Assembly: GCA_000231825.2 (NCBI GenBank)
Contig: JH720309.1
Location: 327,035 to 391,034 of the forward strand
Source of the DNA: Tetrahymena elliotti 4EA
Taxonomy: Eukaryota; Ciliophora; Oligohymenophorea; Hymenostomatida; Tetrahymenidae
DNA: 64,000 nucleotides
Direction: 5' to 3'
The notes under the pieces were generated by a model. The model made no database searches and was not told the DNA's origin. It saw only the letters and a program-made list of their open reading frames with translations. This document shows, one piece after another, positions 37,233-49,232 of the stretch. The position numbers were made by a program, and so were the translations under genes. How positions within the stretch are numbered: position 1 is the stretch's first letter; every line of letters begins with the position of its first letter.

Positions 37233-38342
37233 TTTTATTAATAGACTACTATATTAAATTATTGACTAAAGATTTTTACAGATAAAAATTTTCAAATGAA
37301 AACAACTCTTTATTTATTAATAATTGAAACAATTTATAATTTGAAAAAATTCAATAATATCTCCTAAAAATTATTTTCTATTTTTTTCAATGAAATAAAT
37401 GAAAATTTAGAATAATATTATGAAATCAAATTTTAAACTTAAAAATTAAACATGTTGTTAATAATCCAAATAAATTTTTATTAGACTAATAAAACAATTA
37501 CTTAATAAAAAAAAATAAATTAATTTTTTGAAAAGATTCTCACTATTTAGTAAACTAAAGGATCAAGTTAAAAAAAATATCTTTCTATTATTCATTAAAA
37601 AAAAATTAATTTGAAGGTTTTAAAAAACTCTTTTCTTAATGCAAATAATTGATTACATAAAAAAATATATTTTAAAATAACTCAATATTTTTGTTCTTAT
37701 ATTTTTTTCTTTAAGATATAAAATTAAACTAATTTTTGATTATTTAAAACTCAAAGAAAACTGGAAAAGTTCAAGTTATGTTCAAGATTTTTTATTTTTT
37801 AAAATTACTATTCATTTAATTTACCAGTTGAATATCTTTAAAAATTAATTTGAGAATATTTTATGGAGAAAATTATTTATTACTTTTTCGAAAGATTAGA
37901 TTAAATTTATAAATAAATTATTCATTAGGGATGTGAAAAGATAGTATTCTAGAGAGAGCCCTTAAAAAATAGAACAAATTTACCAATAATTAGAATTCAA
38001 ATAGAAAAATTGACAGAAATTCTTTAACAAATGTGAATTTGCTATTTTATGAAGCTGCTTTATATAAAAAAACATCATTATTTTTCGTTCGGATGAGCTA
38101 TTTAAAGCTTGTATTAATGATAAAGAAAGTGAAATTTGAAAGGAGCTGAGTTTGAAGGGAAGAGTTGACTTATTTTGTTTTTCATGTTCATATTTTTTAA
38201 TATTAAATTTTTCGAGAAGAAAAGGAAATTCTTCTCGAAGGATTAAAAAAATATATAAATAAATAGAAAAATAGAAGAATAGAAAGATTAATAAAGGTTG
38301 ACAAAAAATAATAATCATTTAACAAGCTATTCAATTAAGAAT
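37233..38342. other. Divergent promoter region between MYCBP and heat shock factor
   Basis: 1.1 kb shared upstream region. It holds an inverted heat-shock-element pair at 38211-38239. A minus-strand hydrophobic frame at 37980-38318 lies across it and is not accepted. Confidence 0.6.
38211..38239. promoter_or_regulatory. Inverted heat shock element pair upstream of the HSF gene
   Basis: Perfect 11-bp inverted repeat ttcgagaagaa / ttcttctcgaa separated by 7 bases. Each arm contains the HSE core TTCnnGAA (ttcgagaa and ttctcgaa), and the loop adds a GAA triplet. It lies about 105 bases before the HSF start codon and is notably GC-richer than its surroundings. This would let heat shock factor control its own gene, and possibly the divergent MYCBP gene. 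Confidence 0.55.
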
Positions 38343-41259
38343 ATGATTACTCACACTCCATATTTTTTAAAACAAACACAAAAGAAGCCTGTTTAGAACA
38401 GGGTCAGGACTTCCATTCCAACTTTTTTAGTTAAAACCTATGAAATGTTAGAAGTAATTTTTAATTCTGCACATTTTCTAAACAAAAAACCCCAAACCAT
38501 GCTCATCAAAAATAATTCATAAATAACATTTATATATTATTTTAGAGCGAATATCATAATAAAATAAAAAAATTAGAACCAAGAGCACAAAGATATTGTT
38601 TGCTGGAGCGAAGATGGCAAATCATTTCTCATTAAGAAGCATAATGAGTTTAGAGATTAAGTTTTACCTCAATATTTCAAGCACAACAATTATTCATCAT
38701 TTGTTAGATAAGTAAGTTATTTATTTAATCATTTGATATTCCATTCTAAATTTTTAATTATTTTTCAAGCTATGAAGTCATTGCCTAATTCATTTCCCTT
38801 ATTTTCATTTATTAAATTATTTCCCTTCTTAATTGAATACTGTTCAAAAACACAAATTCCATCTTTTTACTTCAAATTTTCATAAAGTAAAGTTAAACTT
38901 TCCTGATTAAAAATTTTTATTCTAATTGAATGATTCCCAATTTATTAAATTATTATTTAGTAGCAATATAAAAACTCATAATTGATTTCTTTAACTTTAC
39001 CACACTAATAAATCAATCAATTAATCAATTGATAGAATTTTAAATTTAATCTTTTGTTAAGATAACATTCAATATCGTTCAGTTCATAAATTTTTCATCA
39101 AATAAAATATTTGGTTCTCTATTAATTTCTTTCTCTACTTATTTATTAGATATTCAAATATCAACCACATTTTGTGTTAAGTTTTAATTTGAATTTGTGA
39201 ATTAAAACAAAATAAGCTAAATCAATCCTTTCCAAATAGATATTCTTAAAATGTTAATTAATTTTAATCTTTCAAAATCTTTTTAATTTTAAAATGTTAA
39301 TTTAAAATAAAAATAAAAAAAATTTTTTCTTTAAAAATTAAAAACAAGAAAGATTTTATTTACCAAATTTTTATTCTTGATTCTCCAAAAAATAATTTCA
39401 GATTATTTAGATATAAGATTTTATCAAAAAAATAGCTTAACATGTATGATTTCCATAAGGTCAGGAATGAGAGTACAGACTCAGAATATAAAAACCCACT
39501 TTTTTAGAGAGGTCAACAGTAAAAAAATACTCATATGATGAAAAATAAAATAAAATTTATTTAAAATATTAGGAAAATGCTTTCTGAAATAAAAAGAAAG
39601 AGTGGAGATAATAATAATGATGAGTTTTCAACTTAGTAGAATGATAACAATGATGATAGTGGATAAATTCTTTAAAATGCATCTGGAAATAGTTTGAATA
39701 TTGATGTTGATGGCTCAAAATCTGATAACAGCTAAATTCTTAGTGAAGTTTCTAATATAAAATCTAAATAAAATAGTCTCGAGAAAGCTATGACTATGCT
39801 TATTTCTTAACATGAAACTTTAATTCGTGAAAATAAAATTTTATGGGATGAAGTAAGAAGGCAGAAGTAAATATTTTATTTGTTAAAAATTTCTCCCTAT
39901 ATTTTTCTTAAAAAAGTGAACAAGATGAAATAAGAACTGAGAGAGTTATGATGGTTCTGGCATTCTTTTTGAACAAAAATAATTAATTCAATAACAATTA
40001 AATCAACAGTAATAATAACAATAACAACAGCTTTTAAAATTAAAGATCCCTTGTTCTTCAACAACCAAACAATAGAAGAACAATTTAATGTACAAATAAT
40101 AAATTTTATTTTTGTTTTAAATTAAAATTTATTATTTAATAAAATAGCAAGTATTGAAGATATTTAGCAGATGTTATAAAACTAAAGTTATTAAAAAAGA
40201 GACAAATAGCAAGAACAACTTCAATCCCTTTACTAAGAATTTACTAATTTAAATAATGGAAAATTCTCATTTGATACAGTAATTGATTACAAAAAGGTTT
40301 TTTAAGCAATTTAAATATTTAAAAATTAATAGAATGATTCAAGAAATATTCCTCTTCCTTTAATAAAAAATAAAAAAGGAGGGAATGAAGGGTTCCCTTA
40401 ACTTACTTAAAAGCATATCAGAAAACTATTAGAAAACTATGGCAATAGTGGTTCAAATGACAAAGAAATGATTGAGTAATATTTACAGTAGCTAATTATT
40501 TAGGGAAATAATAATAAGCCAGAAAATAAAAATAATTTTTTGCCTATTGAACCTGTTTCACCTGTAATTGGAGGCGGTGGTAGCCAATTAACTTCAATAA
40601 AACATGAAAAACCTGCAATTAATGTTTTTGAAAATCCTAAGTACAAAAGAATCTGTGAAAATGGAATCCACCCTCTCAATGTTAAAAATTATTCTTCTGA
40701 TAACAATGTTACCAGTTTAATAAAGATACAAGATAGTAGTAATAATAATGATCCTCTTTCTACTCAATACGATTCTCAAGTAGTTTAATATAAATAAAAT
40801 AATTTGAGAAATAACTCTCTTCCTAAAATGCAATCCAACTAATCAATTGAGCATTACCATTTTGATGGTTAAAACAATTAAAATTCTAACTTGAATAACA
40901 TTTTTAAGGATTATATTGCATAAAGCCCAAATATTCATTCAAATAATAATAATAGCAATAACAATCCTATTTTCTCTCTAAGCAGAACTAATAGTTCTAC
41001 CAATATCAATGGTTTCAATAGCGATAAGCTTGGGATAGGGTATTCTGCTAGTCCTCAGAGGATTCCAAATCATGAATTGCCTCATAGCTAACACAATATA
41101 GGAGATCACTCTGTTCTCTTCCCCTATTATAGTAATATGAATGGATCTTTTACTCCTGAACATAATTATCATGAAGATGAAGAATACACAGGAAGATCAA
41201 GGAGATCTTCTTTTGACAAAAATCATGACCAAAGCAACAATTTCTCTAACATCAATTGA
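38343..41259 (+). CDS. HSF: Heat shock transcription factor (653 aa, 5 exons)
   Basis: Exons: 38343-38453, 38577-38711, 39436-39866, 39917-40089, 40148-41259, all in phase, ending at TGA 41257-41259. Heat shock factors bind GAA/TTC repeats and activate chaperone genes. The DNA-binding domain spans about residues 25-110: TFLVKTYEMLE, then DIVCWSEDGKSFLI, VLPQYFKHNNYSSFVRQ, and LNMYDFHKV with its continuation to NPLFQRG, all hallmarks of the winged helix. A Leu/Ile heptad region at about residues 190-240 (LEKAMTMLISQHETLIRENK) is the likely trimerisation coiled coil. The rest is Asn/Gln/Ser-rich activation-type sequence. Introns 1 and 2 interrupt the DNA-binding domain; the second is 724 bases. 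The acceptor for exon 2 was chosen to restore the domain. Confidence 0.93.
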
Positions 41260-42401
41260 AAAAAATTAATTTTGAAAGAAAAACTTATTTTCAATAAACA
41301 AAAACTAAAAAAACTAAATTAACTTTTTAAAAAAGGAGTTGAGATAGACTTTATAAAAATTGATAAAATTATCACTATTCATTTAACCTTCCATATAAAT
41401 AGAATAGCATCATGGAGTTCATTCATTTTTGATTACTAATTAATATATAATTTAAATTATTATTTATAAAACTATTTTTAATAAGATTTATATAATTTTA
41501 TACTTGTCTTAAATTATTATAATTGTTTTTCATTAATTATATTTAATTATTTGTGTGTATTAATTTTTCAATTTCATTTCTTTTTAAAAATTTAGCTGTC
41601 TTTAAGTCTTTGCTGTCATAAATTTTTCTATTTTTATTCCTATTCAATATTTCATTTCTTGGTGTTGTTTGTGTTTTGTAGAGGTGCAAAAAAATGATTA
41701 AATTTTTCATCTTTTAATCTCAATTTAATATTAAAATATTTATCTTTCTTTTTTTTAAGGGTTTATTTAATTCAAAATTATTTTTAAGGTGAAAAATGCA
41801 AACCTAATATTTAAAGATATTAAATTTGAACTCAACTTTAAAAATTAAAAAAAATAATTGTAATTTTTAATAAATGTTTGTGATAAATTTTCCATCCAAA
41901 CAAAGCAAATAATTTAAATTAATTTTAAATTTGTGGTCAATTTTCAATTTTCATAAATTTATTTTTTTTTCTGACTTTTTGAAATTCACTTTTTTTCATT
42001 TATTCGTTGAATTGAAATATGAAGACTATTTTAATCTTTTATAAATTAATTCTATTAAGATTTGATTAAATTTTATTTTACATAAATTTAAAACTAATCA
42101 GTAATATTAATTTAATTTTTATTTTAGTTGAACAAGTAATAGTTTATTTGAAATTTAATAAATAATGTATAAGATTTTTGATTATTTACTTTAGAAGAAA
42201 ATTTTTTTTTACAATTGTTGTTTGGAAAGAATAAATGGATAATAAATTAGATTCAAACTGAGCATTTATTTATATAAAAAAATTTATCTTATAAGTATTT
42301 ATACAAACATTAAATAAATTCTTTTACAAAATAAAAAGAGTTTATGTATGAATTTTTTTTTCTTTTTGATATCAATATTATAAGGCTTTTTATTTACTTA
42401 A
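41260..42401. other. Spacer between convergent genes
   Basis: 1.1 kb of AT-rich DNA. No gene or repeat recognised. Confidence 0.6.
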
Positions 42402-42962
42402 TCAAGCACATAAGATAGCATCTTCATATTAGGTGTTTGTTCCAGAAATACCATCAGAACTACAATAGACATATTGAGATAAGAAGCAAATTTAGTAAGC
42501 TTCATCAGTTAATCCATTGCAAGCCTTATATTATCTTGTTGCACACTGGTTAGCATTATCGAAATATTCTTAATTTTCTTTAACGCAGTTAGGATCACTT
42601 GGACAAGAGTAAATGTAAGATTGAACAGAGCCACAATCTTCAAAATATTCTCTAGATCCACAATTGTTTTAACACTTAAGAGCTGATATCAAAGAAGGAT
42701 GTTTTGCATTAGCTACTAAGGAATCATATTGAGTGTAGTCAGCAAGAAAGGAAGCTTAGAATTATAATAATTCGCTTTTGCAAGAATCATCAGAAACACA
42801 TTCTTTACTTAAATGATAGCAAGATTTAATTACACAAAGTTATAAGAAGTCTCTTGTTTGTTTAGGTTCATCAGCTAAAGAGTGATGAGTGTGCTTAAAA
42901 ACAGCAAAGGAAGTTAAAGATAATGCAATCAAAGTAGCACCAATTATTAATTAAGTTTTCAT
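42402..42962 (-). CDS. Secreted cysteine-rich protein (186 aa)
   Basis: Single exon from ATG 42962 to TGA 42404-42402. The N-terminus MKTQLIIGATLIALSLTSFA is a clear signal peptide with likely cleavage near residue 20. The mature part has 14 cysteines, several in helical-looking contexts with regular spacing (CVIKSC, KCQNNC, CPSDPNC), and no membrane segment. This fits the small secreted or granule-stored Cys-rich proteins common in ciliates, held together by disulphides. I recognise no catalytic motif. Codon use is strongly biased, suggesting high expression. Confidence 0.88.
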
Positions 42963-43903
42963 TCTTAATATAAAATTGTATTCTGATTTTAAAGGGATAA
43001 TTAATATTTATTGGTTTAAAGACACACTCTGATATATATAATCATAAATTAAAGCAATTTATTTAATACTAATTTTCCTCTTAAAAGCTATTCTATTTGT
43101 GAATAAGCTTCATCAGGTTTTGGATTTTTCAATAAATCAGAGTATTTTCTATCTATTATCAAAATTTATTTGAATTAAATCTAGTTTTTTTGAATTTAAG
43201 AAAAATCTTTAAATTATTTTGCTAATGAACATAAATATGAATAAAAAAGATTAAGAGAGGAGTAAATTTAATTTACTTAGGGATAATTTGAATGAAAAAG
43301 CTTATTTTCAAAATTTAACTTTTTAATTCAGGTTTTTTTAAAATTAATACAATTTACATGTAGATTGAATGGAAAAATTTCTTAGTTTAATTTTAAATAT
43401 AGAGTTAAAAAATTAGATATCTTCATCAAATAATTAAATTTTTTATTTAAAAACTAGGTTAATTTTTTAATTCTAACAATAAAATGTTTATTTAATTCAA
43501 CCAAGCTATTCTTTCTATTATTCATTTTTGAATTAATGACTTTTACATCCTTTTTTCTTTGGAAAATTGTTGATATTCTTAAAAAACACAGAAATGATCT
43601 TGAGTTAATTCAAGCTAAATATTTTTTCAAGCATAACCAAATTTAAAAAAAAATATATGGGTTGGTAATAATATACCATTCATAAAAGATAATTTAATGA
43701 AAAATTTTTTTGAGGGTTAGAATTTCAAATGGGAAAAATAAATAGATATGCTTCATTATTTTTTTGATCTGAAAAGTGAAAGGTTTAAAAATTTTGAGTT
43801 CTAAAATAAAAAAAAATTAAAAAATACACAACATTTATTTTTAGCAATTAGTTAAGTTATTTTTAGTTGATTTTTGTGATTAATATATTTTTTTTGAAAA
43901 TAA
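42963..43903. other. Spacer between two minus-strand genes
   Basis: 940 bases of AT-rich DNA with the promoter of the Cys-rich gene and the 3' flank of the LRR gene. Nothing else recognised. Confidence 0.6.
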
Positions 43904-45130
43904 TCAATTTGTTTCATATTTAAATTATCTTTTAAAGAAATCATAAGGATCATTTTTAATGGGTTATGGATAAAATTTCTCAAATGTAAAATAACCATGA
44001 TATGGTTTTACCTCAAAATAAACTAATCTTTTTGCTTTTTTTAGACTTGAATTAATTTTTAGATTCAGCTTACTAATTCTTTGAAATTTTATTTTGATCA
44101 CAATTAGATTTTCACAGTTTTCTAGATTAGTTATAAAATCTTATAAGTCACTGTAATCTATATTTTAACCTTCTGTTATTTCTAAACATAATTGTTTTAG
44201 ATTTTTTAATTAAGCAAATTAGAAATTTTCAAAAGCTTTTTTATTAATAAACAAAAATTCGATATGCAAATCTCTAAGTTTATTTGGTTATTCTAAATTT
44301 GAGAATAGATTTTTAATTCTATTTTAATTACTTTGACCCAAGTTTACCTTTAAAATTTCTAGATTCTTTAAGTTTTTTAAAAGATTACCAAGTTAAGTAT
44401 TAAATTATTCACTCTATGCCTAATTAAAATAATAAAAAGTATAATCAAGAACAAAGATCTTTAGATTAATACTTTAGTTCAAAAGAGAAAGATCAGTGTC
44501 ACAATCTTAATTCATAATAACTAGAGTTGTTAAATTTTAGAAAGGTAATGAGTTCTTAAAGATTTCAAATGATAAATTTTTAATTTTAACTAAAATCTCA
44601 TATGATGAATGATTAATCTTATCAGCCTAAATATAAAAGCTAGAAAGATAATTTTAATCAACTACTTTTAAATAAATTTTCCACTCTTTTAAATTTAGAT
44701 TTTTTTAAAGACTTTTAATCATATTAGGAATTTCTTCATTTACCATCTTATCTTTATATCCTTTAAATTTTTCAGCTGAAATATTCAAGTTGAAATGAGT
44801 TAATTTCTTTAAGTTGCTTAAAGTAATATTTAAATCTGTTAAGTAATCAACTCTATTCCTCCTTAAATCAAGATAAAAAGATTTTAGTTTATTACATTTT
44901 TACAATCCTGAACATATTATTGAAAATTCATAGTTATATATTCTGTTATTTCTTAAATCAAGCGCTAAACCTTAAAGACTAGCATAGTCTACTAGCAAAT
45001 CAGCTAATTTAGAAATATCTATTTTTCGAATATTATTACCTTTAAATTCTAAAATAAGATAAATAAAATCTTTTCTTAATTAGCAAAGGAAATCAGATTT
45101 ATGGTAATATTTATTTACAGTCAAATCCAT
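43904..45130 (-). CDS. Leucine-rich repeat protein (408 aa)
   Basis: Single exon, ATG 45130 to TGA 43906-43904. Repeated blocks of Leu-x-x-Leu with Asn at the turn run through the protein: LQGLALDLRNNRI, LKSFYLDLRRNRV, LSNLKKLTHFNLNI, LKNLEILKVNL, LENCENLIVIKIKF. The repeats are of the ribonuclease-inhibitor-like type found in large ciliate LRR families. No kinase domain, signal peptide or membrane segment. Unlike the LRR gene at 49850-51614 it has no introns, and its repeats are degenerate. Likely a protein-interaction module. Confidence 0.85.
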
Positions 45131-45845
45131 TTAATTCCTTCTTTCACAAAAAAATTTGATATTTTTAATTAATCTAAAAGTTAGAAAAATAAATTGATTA
45201 TTAACCAAAGATTATCTTTCAGTCTTTAGAATTATAAAATCTGAAGATTTTATACTTGACTAGACGCTTTTAATTAATTTTCTAATTTAAAAATGGACAT
45301 ACATTATATTTTTATTAAGTAGGAAATATCTTGTCTTAAACTAAAAAGGAATAATAAATAAATTTAAAAATAATTTACGAGAGATTTCAATAATTAAAGA
45401 ATAATTATTTGAATATCTCCTATTATTTTTAGCTAAGAGAAAGAACACAACAAGAGTTGATTAGAATTAATCTCCCTAAATCAAATTTCAATAAAGAACA
45501 TCAGGTTGTAGGACATTTACTTAATAATAATTTTAAATAAATTAGGTATTTTTAATGTAATAAATTTGTAGTAATATCTAATTTATTAACAATTATTACT
45601 CATAATTAGCTAAAATAGTAGAAAAAATTTTAAAAACAAAGTACAATTTTGAAAAAAATAGTAAAAATTTCAAGCATTAAAATAATAATAATTTTTCATT
45701 ACTAAAAATATTATGATAACTTGTTCTTCTGAATCAAAAAATTGATTCAACCAGAATTTTGATACCATTTCATTGAAATATTTTTTTGGTTAAATTAATC
45801 TCAAGTAAAAATTCAATGACCTCCATCTTTGTTCGATTTAAAAGC
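45131..45845. other. Spacer
   Basis: About 700 bases of AT-rich DNA. A coding-like minus-strand frame at roughly 45700-45845 may be a second exon of the small protein at 45846-46013. Otherwise nothing recognised. Confidence 0.5.
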
Positions 45846-46013
45846 TCATCTGTAATAAATTATCTAAAAGGTAATAATTTTGAGTAGAGTCTTCTTTTTT
45901 CTTTTTAATACAATTTAATAAAAGGCAGAACCACTTCCGATTATTCCAAATAACCATATTTTAGATTTTGCAGCTCTTCCATGCAGTCCCCTTCTTATTT
46001 TAAAGAGATACAT
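45846..46013 (-). CDS. Small single-span membrane protein (55 aa or longer if spliced)
   Basis: ATG 46013 to TGA 45848-45846. The N-terminus is basic (MYLFKIRRGLHGRAAKSK), followed by a hydrophobic glycine-rich helix (IWLFGIIGSGSAFYQIVL) and a Lys-rich tail. This topology is typical of small mitochondrial inner-membrane subunits. An intron from the codon before gtatta to ttacag would replace the short tail with a longer C-terminal exon reading towards 45700; both forms are possible. It is divergent from the Lys-rich frame at 46190. Confidence 0.5.
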
Positions 46014-46189
46014 TTCATCTATCTCAAGTTATTATTAAGTGAGTGTCTTTTACTTTTTTATTTCACTTTCTTAATGAACCTCTTTTCTAAAATAGTTCTA
46101 ATATTTATCTATTTTTCTGTAATAAATTGCATATTTAAAATAATATCAATAAAAAGTACAATAATAAACATATTTAATAAAATGAGTGA

Positions 46190-46489
46190 CTAATAAAAGA
46201 TAAAATAGAAAGAATTTTATTACTTGATACAAATTAATTTAATTAATTATCATAGTCAAATAACTTGTCAGATAATGATATAAAAGATAAAAAGAAAAAT
46301 AGAGGTCAATAAACAAGAAATAGTAGTAAAGAAAAAAAAAAAAAATCTGCAAGTAAGAGTAAAGAAAGAAACAAAAAATCTTTCAAAAAAAAAGAAGTCA
46401 ATCAGAAACAGTATTTTCAATTTAGTTAAAGAATCATGTTAATTTCCTACCATGAAAAATCTTTAATTTATTTCTATTCAATATTTTGA
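46190..46489 (+). CDS. Lys/Ser-rich C-terminal exon of an unresolved gene
   Basis: A plus-strand frame is open from 46190 to TGA 46487-46489. It reads LIKDKIERILLLDTNQFNQL, then a Ser/Asn/Asp patch and a long Lys/Ser/Arg stretch (KKSASKSKERNKKSFKKK). The composition resembles a nuclear or RNA-binding tail. An ATG at 46182 is in another frame. The true 5' exon was not found, and an acceptor at 46255 (atcatag) would also fit. Confidence 0.4.
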
Positions 46490-47286
46490 TCCATTTTTTA
46501 TTGTAAATGTTATCTGTTGTATCTATATTTAGAGTCCAACTTTTTGAAGCAGATGTTTTAATTGAGAAAAGTCTTATATATGTAGAAATACGAGTTCTGG
46601 CTCAAAATCCCAAATCCCAAATTACCCTCAACATTTTCTAGTTGTCGAGAAAATGTTGAGGGTAATTTGGGATTTGGGATTTTGAGCCAGAACTCATATT
46701 TCTACATATATAGTTTTTCACTCATAAAATATTTTACTGCTTTTTTTTATCTGCTTCATTAATTAGTTTGTAAATCAAAAGTATACATTTTTAAAAATCC
46801 TTTAAAAACAAATGATTAAAGTTATAAAAATTTAATTTTCTGTTTCTTTGTTGACTTTAAAAATAATATTATTTTTCATAATTTTTTAAAATACTACTAA
46901 ATAAATTTACAGCTTTCAAAAGAGAACCTTTAAAATTTTAGTTTAGAAAAATCTCTACTGTCATTGAGCTTTGGAATTCATTCAATAACAAATTTTGATC
47001 TTAAGCTAAGATTTTAAGAATGGATGGCAATATTAAGTTAAATAAACTAAAGAGAAAGGGTTCAAATTGAAAGAAAAAAAGGTAAACATTTAAACGCTAA
47101 ATAAAGAGTTAAACAGAAAAAATGCAGATTATTTCAATAACTTATTTTTGAAATTAAAATATTTAAATAGGAAAATAAAAATAATTACAACTAAATGTTA
47201 AAAAAAGGTGTTATTTATTTCATAATTTAATTAATTTATTTTTTTGAAATATCAAATTTTGTTTGTTGGTTAATATTTATTTTTTG
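46490..47286. other. Spacer containing a long hairpin
   Basis: 800 bases of AT-rich DNA. Its only feature is the 138-base inverted repeat at 46575-46712. Confidence 0.6.
46575..46712. repeat. Near-perfect inverted repeat: 65-bp arms, 8-base loop
   Basis: Left arm 46575-46639 and right arm 46648-46712 are reverse complements over 65 bases with one mismatch, around loop agttgtcg. The single mismatch is C opposite A on the plus strand, which becomes a G-U wobble if the minus strand is transcribed. The arms are much richer in G and C than the flanks and contain a short internal direct repeat (aaatcccaaatccc). It could be a foldback mobile element, a hairpin precursor of small RNAs, or a recent inverted duplication. 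No coding frame of note. Confidence 0.95.
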
Positions 47287-47646
47287 TCACCATTTTTTAG
47301 TTTTTTCAAATATCAAGTTATCACGAAAAATAAATTTAAAGTAAATCTCACCGGATCCATCATCTTAAGATTTATATCTTCCAGAAGCTTTTGAATTAAA
47401 CATGAAGTAGCCTAATTAATACAAAGATATAGCAAAAAACAAATAACAAGATCCTGCCATAGAGAATTTAGTAATTATTTATGACTTGTTATTAGAAACA
47501 GTTTATTATGCTTATTTAAGATAAATTTTATAATTTTTGAGAGCCTAAGCTGAAAACCCACTAAATCCGCCAAATAAAATGCATTCCCCAATAATACGAA
47601 GTGGAGTTTTATCTTCGTTTTATGTGAATTTATTAAATAAATCCAT
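47287..47646 (-). CDS. Small membrane protein, unknown (119 aa)
   Basis: Single exon, ATG 47646 to TGA 47289-47287. Residues 18-36 form a weakly hydrophobic segment (PLRIIGECILFGGFSGFSA). A stronger membrane helix follows later (MAGSCYLFFAISLYQLGYFM). Short charged loops separate them. A two-span topology is likely. Size and style match lineage-specific subunits of mitochondrial complexes in ciliates, but this is inference. Like the gene at 45846-46013 it is a minus-strand small membrane protein, on the other side of the hairpin. Confidence 0.65.
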
Positions 47647-48316
47647 ATACTTTATTTATTTTGTTAGTTTAGTAATTAATATTTTTTGGTTGTTTTAACT
47701 TTTTAATAAATATTAATTTCATCAAATCATTTATTTAAAATAAGTATAAATTTATCAAAAAGCTTAAAAAATAGAGAGTTGTAATTAAATATGACAGAAT
47801 GCAAAAGTTACAAACTAAACCAATAAATTCTTATCAAAAAAAGGTATGATATTAGATACGATTGCCTGATCCAAAAATAAAAAATTTGTCATAAAATACA
47901 AAATTAAAAAAATATAGGTAACTACTTACTTGTATTCTCATTTTATTACTCACAAAAAAAAAATAATTTATTTTTAATGTAGTAATTATCTGTAAGAATA
48001 AAACCCTTATCTTTAACAATACCATATCTCCTAAATTATTAGCTCTAAAAATTAAAAAAAATATTTTTCAGTTAATCAGTTTAATAATACAATTTATTTT
48101 TTTATTTTAAGGTAAAATATATTAAAAATAAAAATTGTTATCATAAAGTGTATATTTTATAAAAAAAATAGAGCTTAATATCTGATTAAATAAAGCAAGA
48201 GAAGGAATTTTAATATTCTTTCAGCAAAATATTTAATTTTTACTAATTTTAAAATAGAACATAGAATAATAATAATAATTAATTAATTCAATGATTTTTC
48301 TTATTACAAGTTAATT
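47647..48316. other. Spacer between two minus-strand genes
   Basis: 670 bases, AT-rich; no feature recognised. Confidence 0.6.
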
Positions 48317-49232
48317 TCACCATTCATATTTCTTTTCAAATTCTACTCTATTTTAGAATATATACTAAGTAAATAATTAGTTTTTACTATCTTAATTAGA
48401 TCTATAACTCATTCTGAAATTTGAATACCTTAAAAAGATATAAAATTGGTATGAACACAAAGCTAAGAAAGTATATTTTGAAATCACAAGTAGATTGCTT
48501 AAGCTCTAGGTTTATTTTGGCAAGAAATTGATTTATTTCAAAAATTTATCTGAAGTCAATAAATCAACAACTTTCTACATAGCTTTTTTGTTATTACTTA
48601 GCTAATTAGAATAATAGTATAATACACCAAATGCGAAAGACTCAAGATATACTCTCAAAGCACTTTTGTTAGCATTGAGAAAGATTTTTGAGAGGAAAGA
48701 TTTTAACTTTTACAAAATTATGCTCATAATTGTTAAAATAGGATTATTATTAGTCTAGAGATTTGAGTTTTTTGATTTCTTATTTTCTTTTTTTTAAATT
48801 AATAATTATCACTTTTCTAATCTTAATTTTTTCAAGATATTTCAATTACAAGTAAATTCTAGAAAATTTATTAATTATTTCTGATAAGGAAGGAAGACCT
48901 AATTCATAATAATTGAGTTTTTGAGTATAGATTACTTTATTTAGAACTTTCTTTACAATCACTTGCTTAACTTGATAAATTAGCTTTTTATAAGCTATAT
49001 ATATATTCTATTGATTTGAGTAACTATTTTCTTCATTTTAAAGAATTTTTAAGATTAAAATAGCAGGTCTTTTGTTTGGGGGTGATAAAATATGGAATTT
49101 ATAATTTTTAATAAATAAACATTACTACTATTCTACTTTAACAGTTTTTTTTGAATAATCAATTTCAAAAATAACACCTCCATCAAATTTTTGGTCAATT
49201 TAGAGAGTTCTATTACTCTATTTTATAAGGCT
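48317..49232 (-). CDS. Unknown protein, 3' exons (about 286 codons, N-terminus unresolved)
   Basis: Exons 49232-48813 and 48754-48317 join in phase across a 58-base intron (donor gtgata, acceptor ctctag) and end at TGA 48319-48317. No in-frame ATG with good context was found, and a TGA lies just above 49232, so at least one 5' exon is missing. The upper exon has beta-like sequence (KFDGGVIFEIDYSKKTVKVE) then helices. The lower has hydrophobic helices (VYLESFAFGVLYYYSNQ; LLVISKYTFLALCSYQFYIF) that could be peripheral or transmembrane. No family recognised. Confidence 0.6.

Noticed and set aside
37980..38318. 112-codon minus-strand frame between MYCBP and HSF
   Set aside because: Low-complexity hydrophobic sequence across the divergent promoter; the heat shock elements lie within it and there is no coding-like composition.
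45981..46193. Plus-strand hydrophobic 70-codon frame
   Set aside because: It is antisense to the start of the small minus-strand membrane protein, which has better composition.
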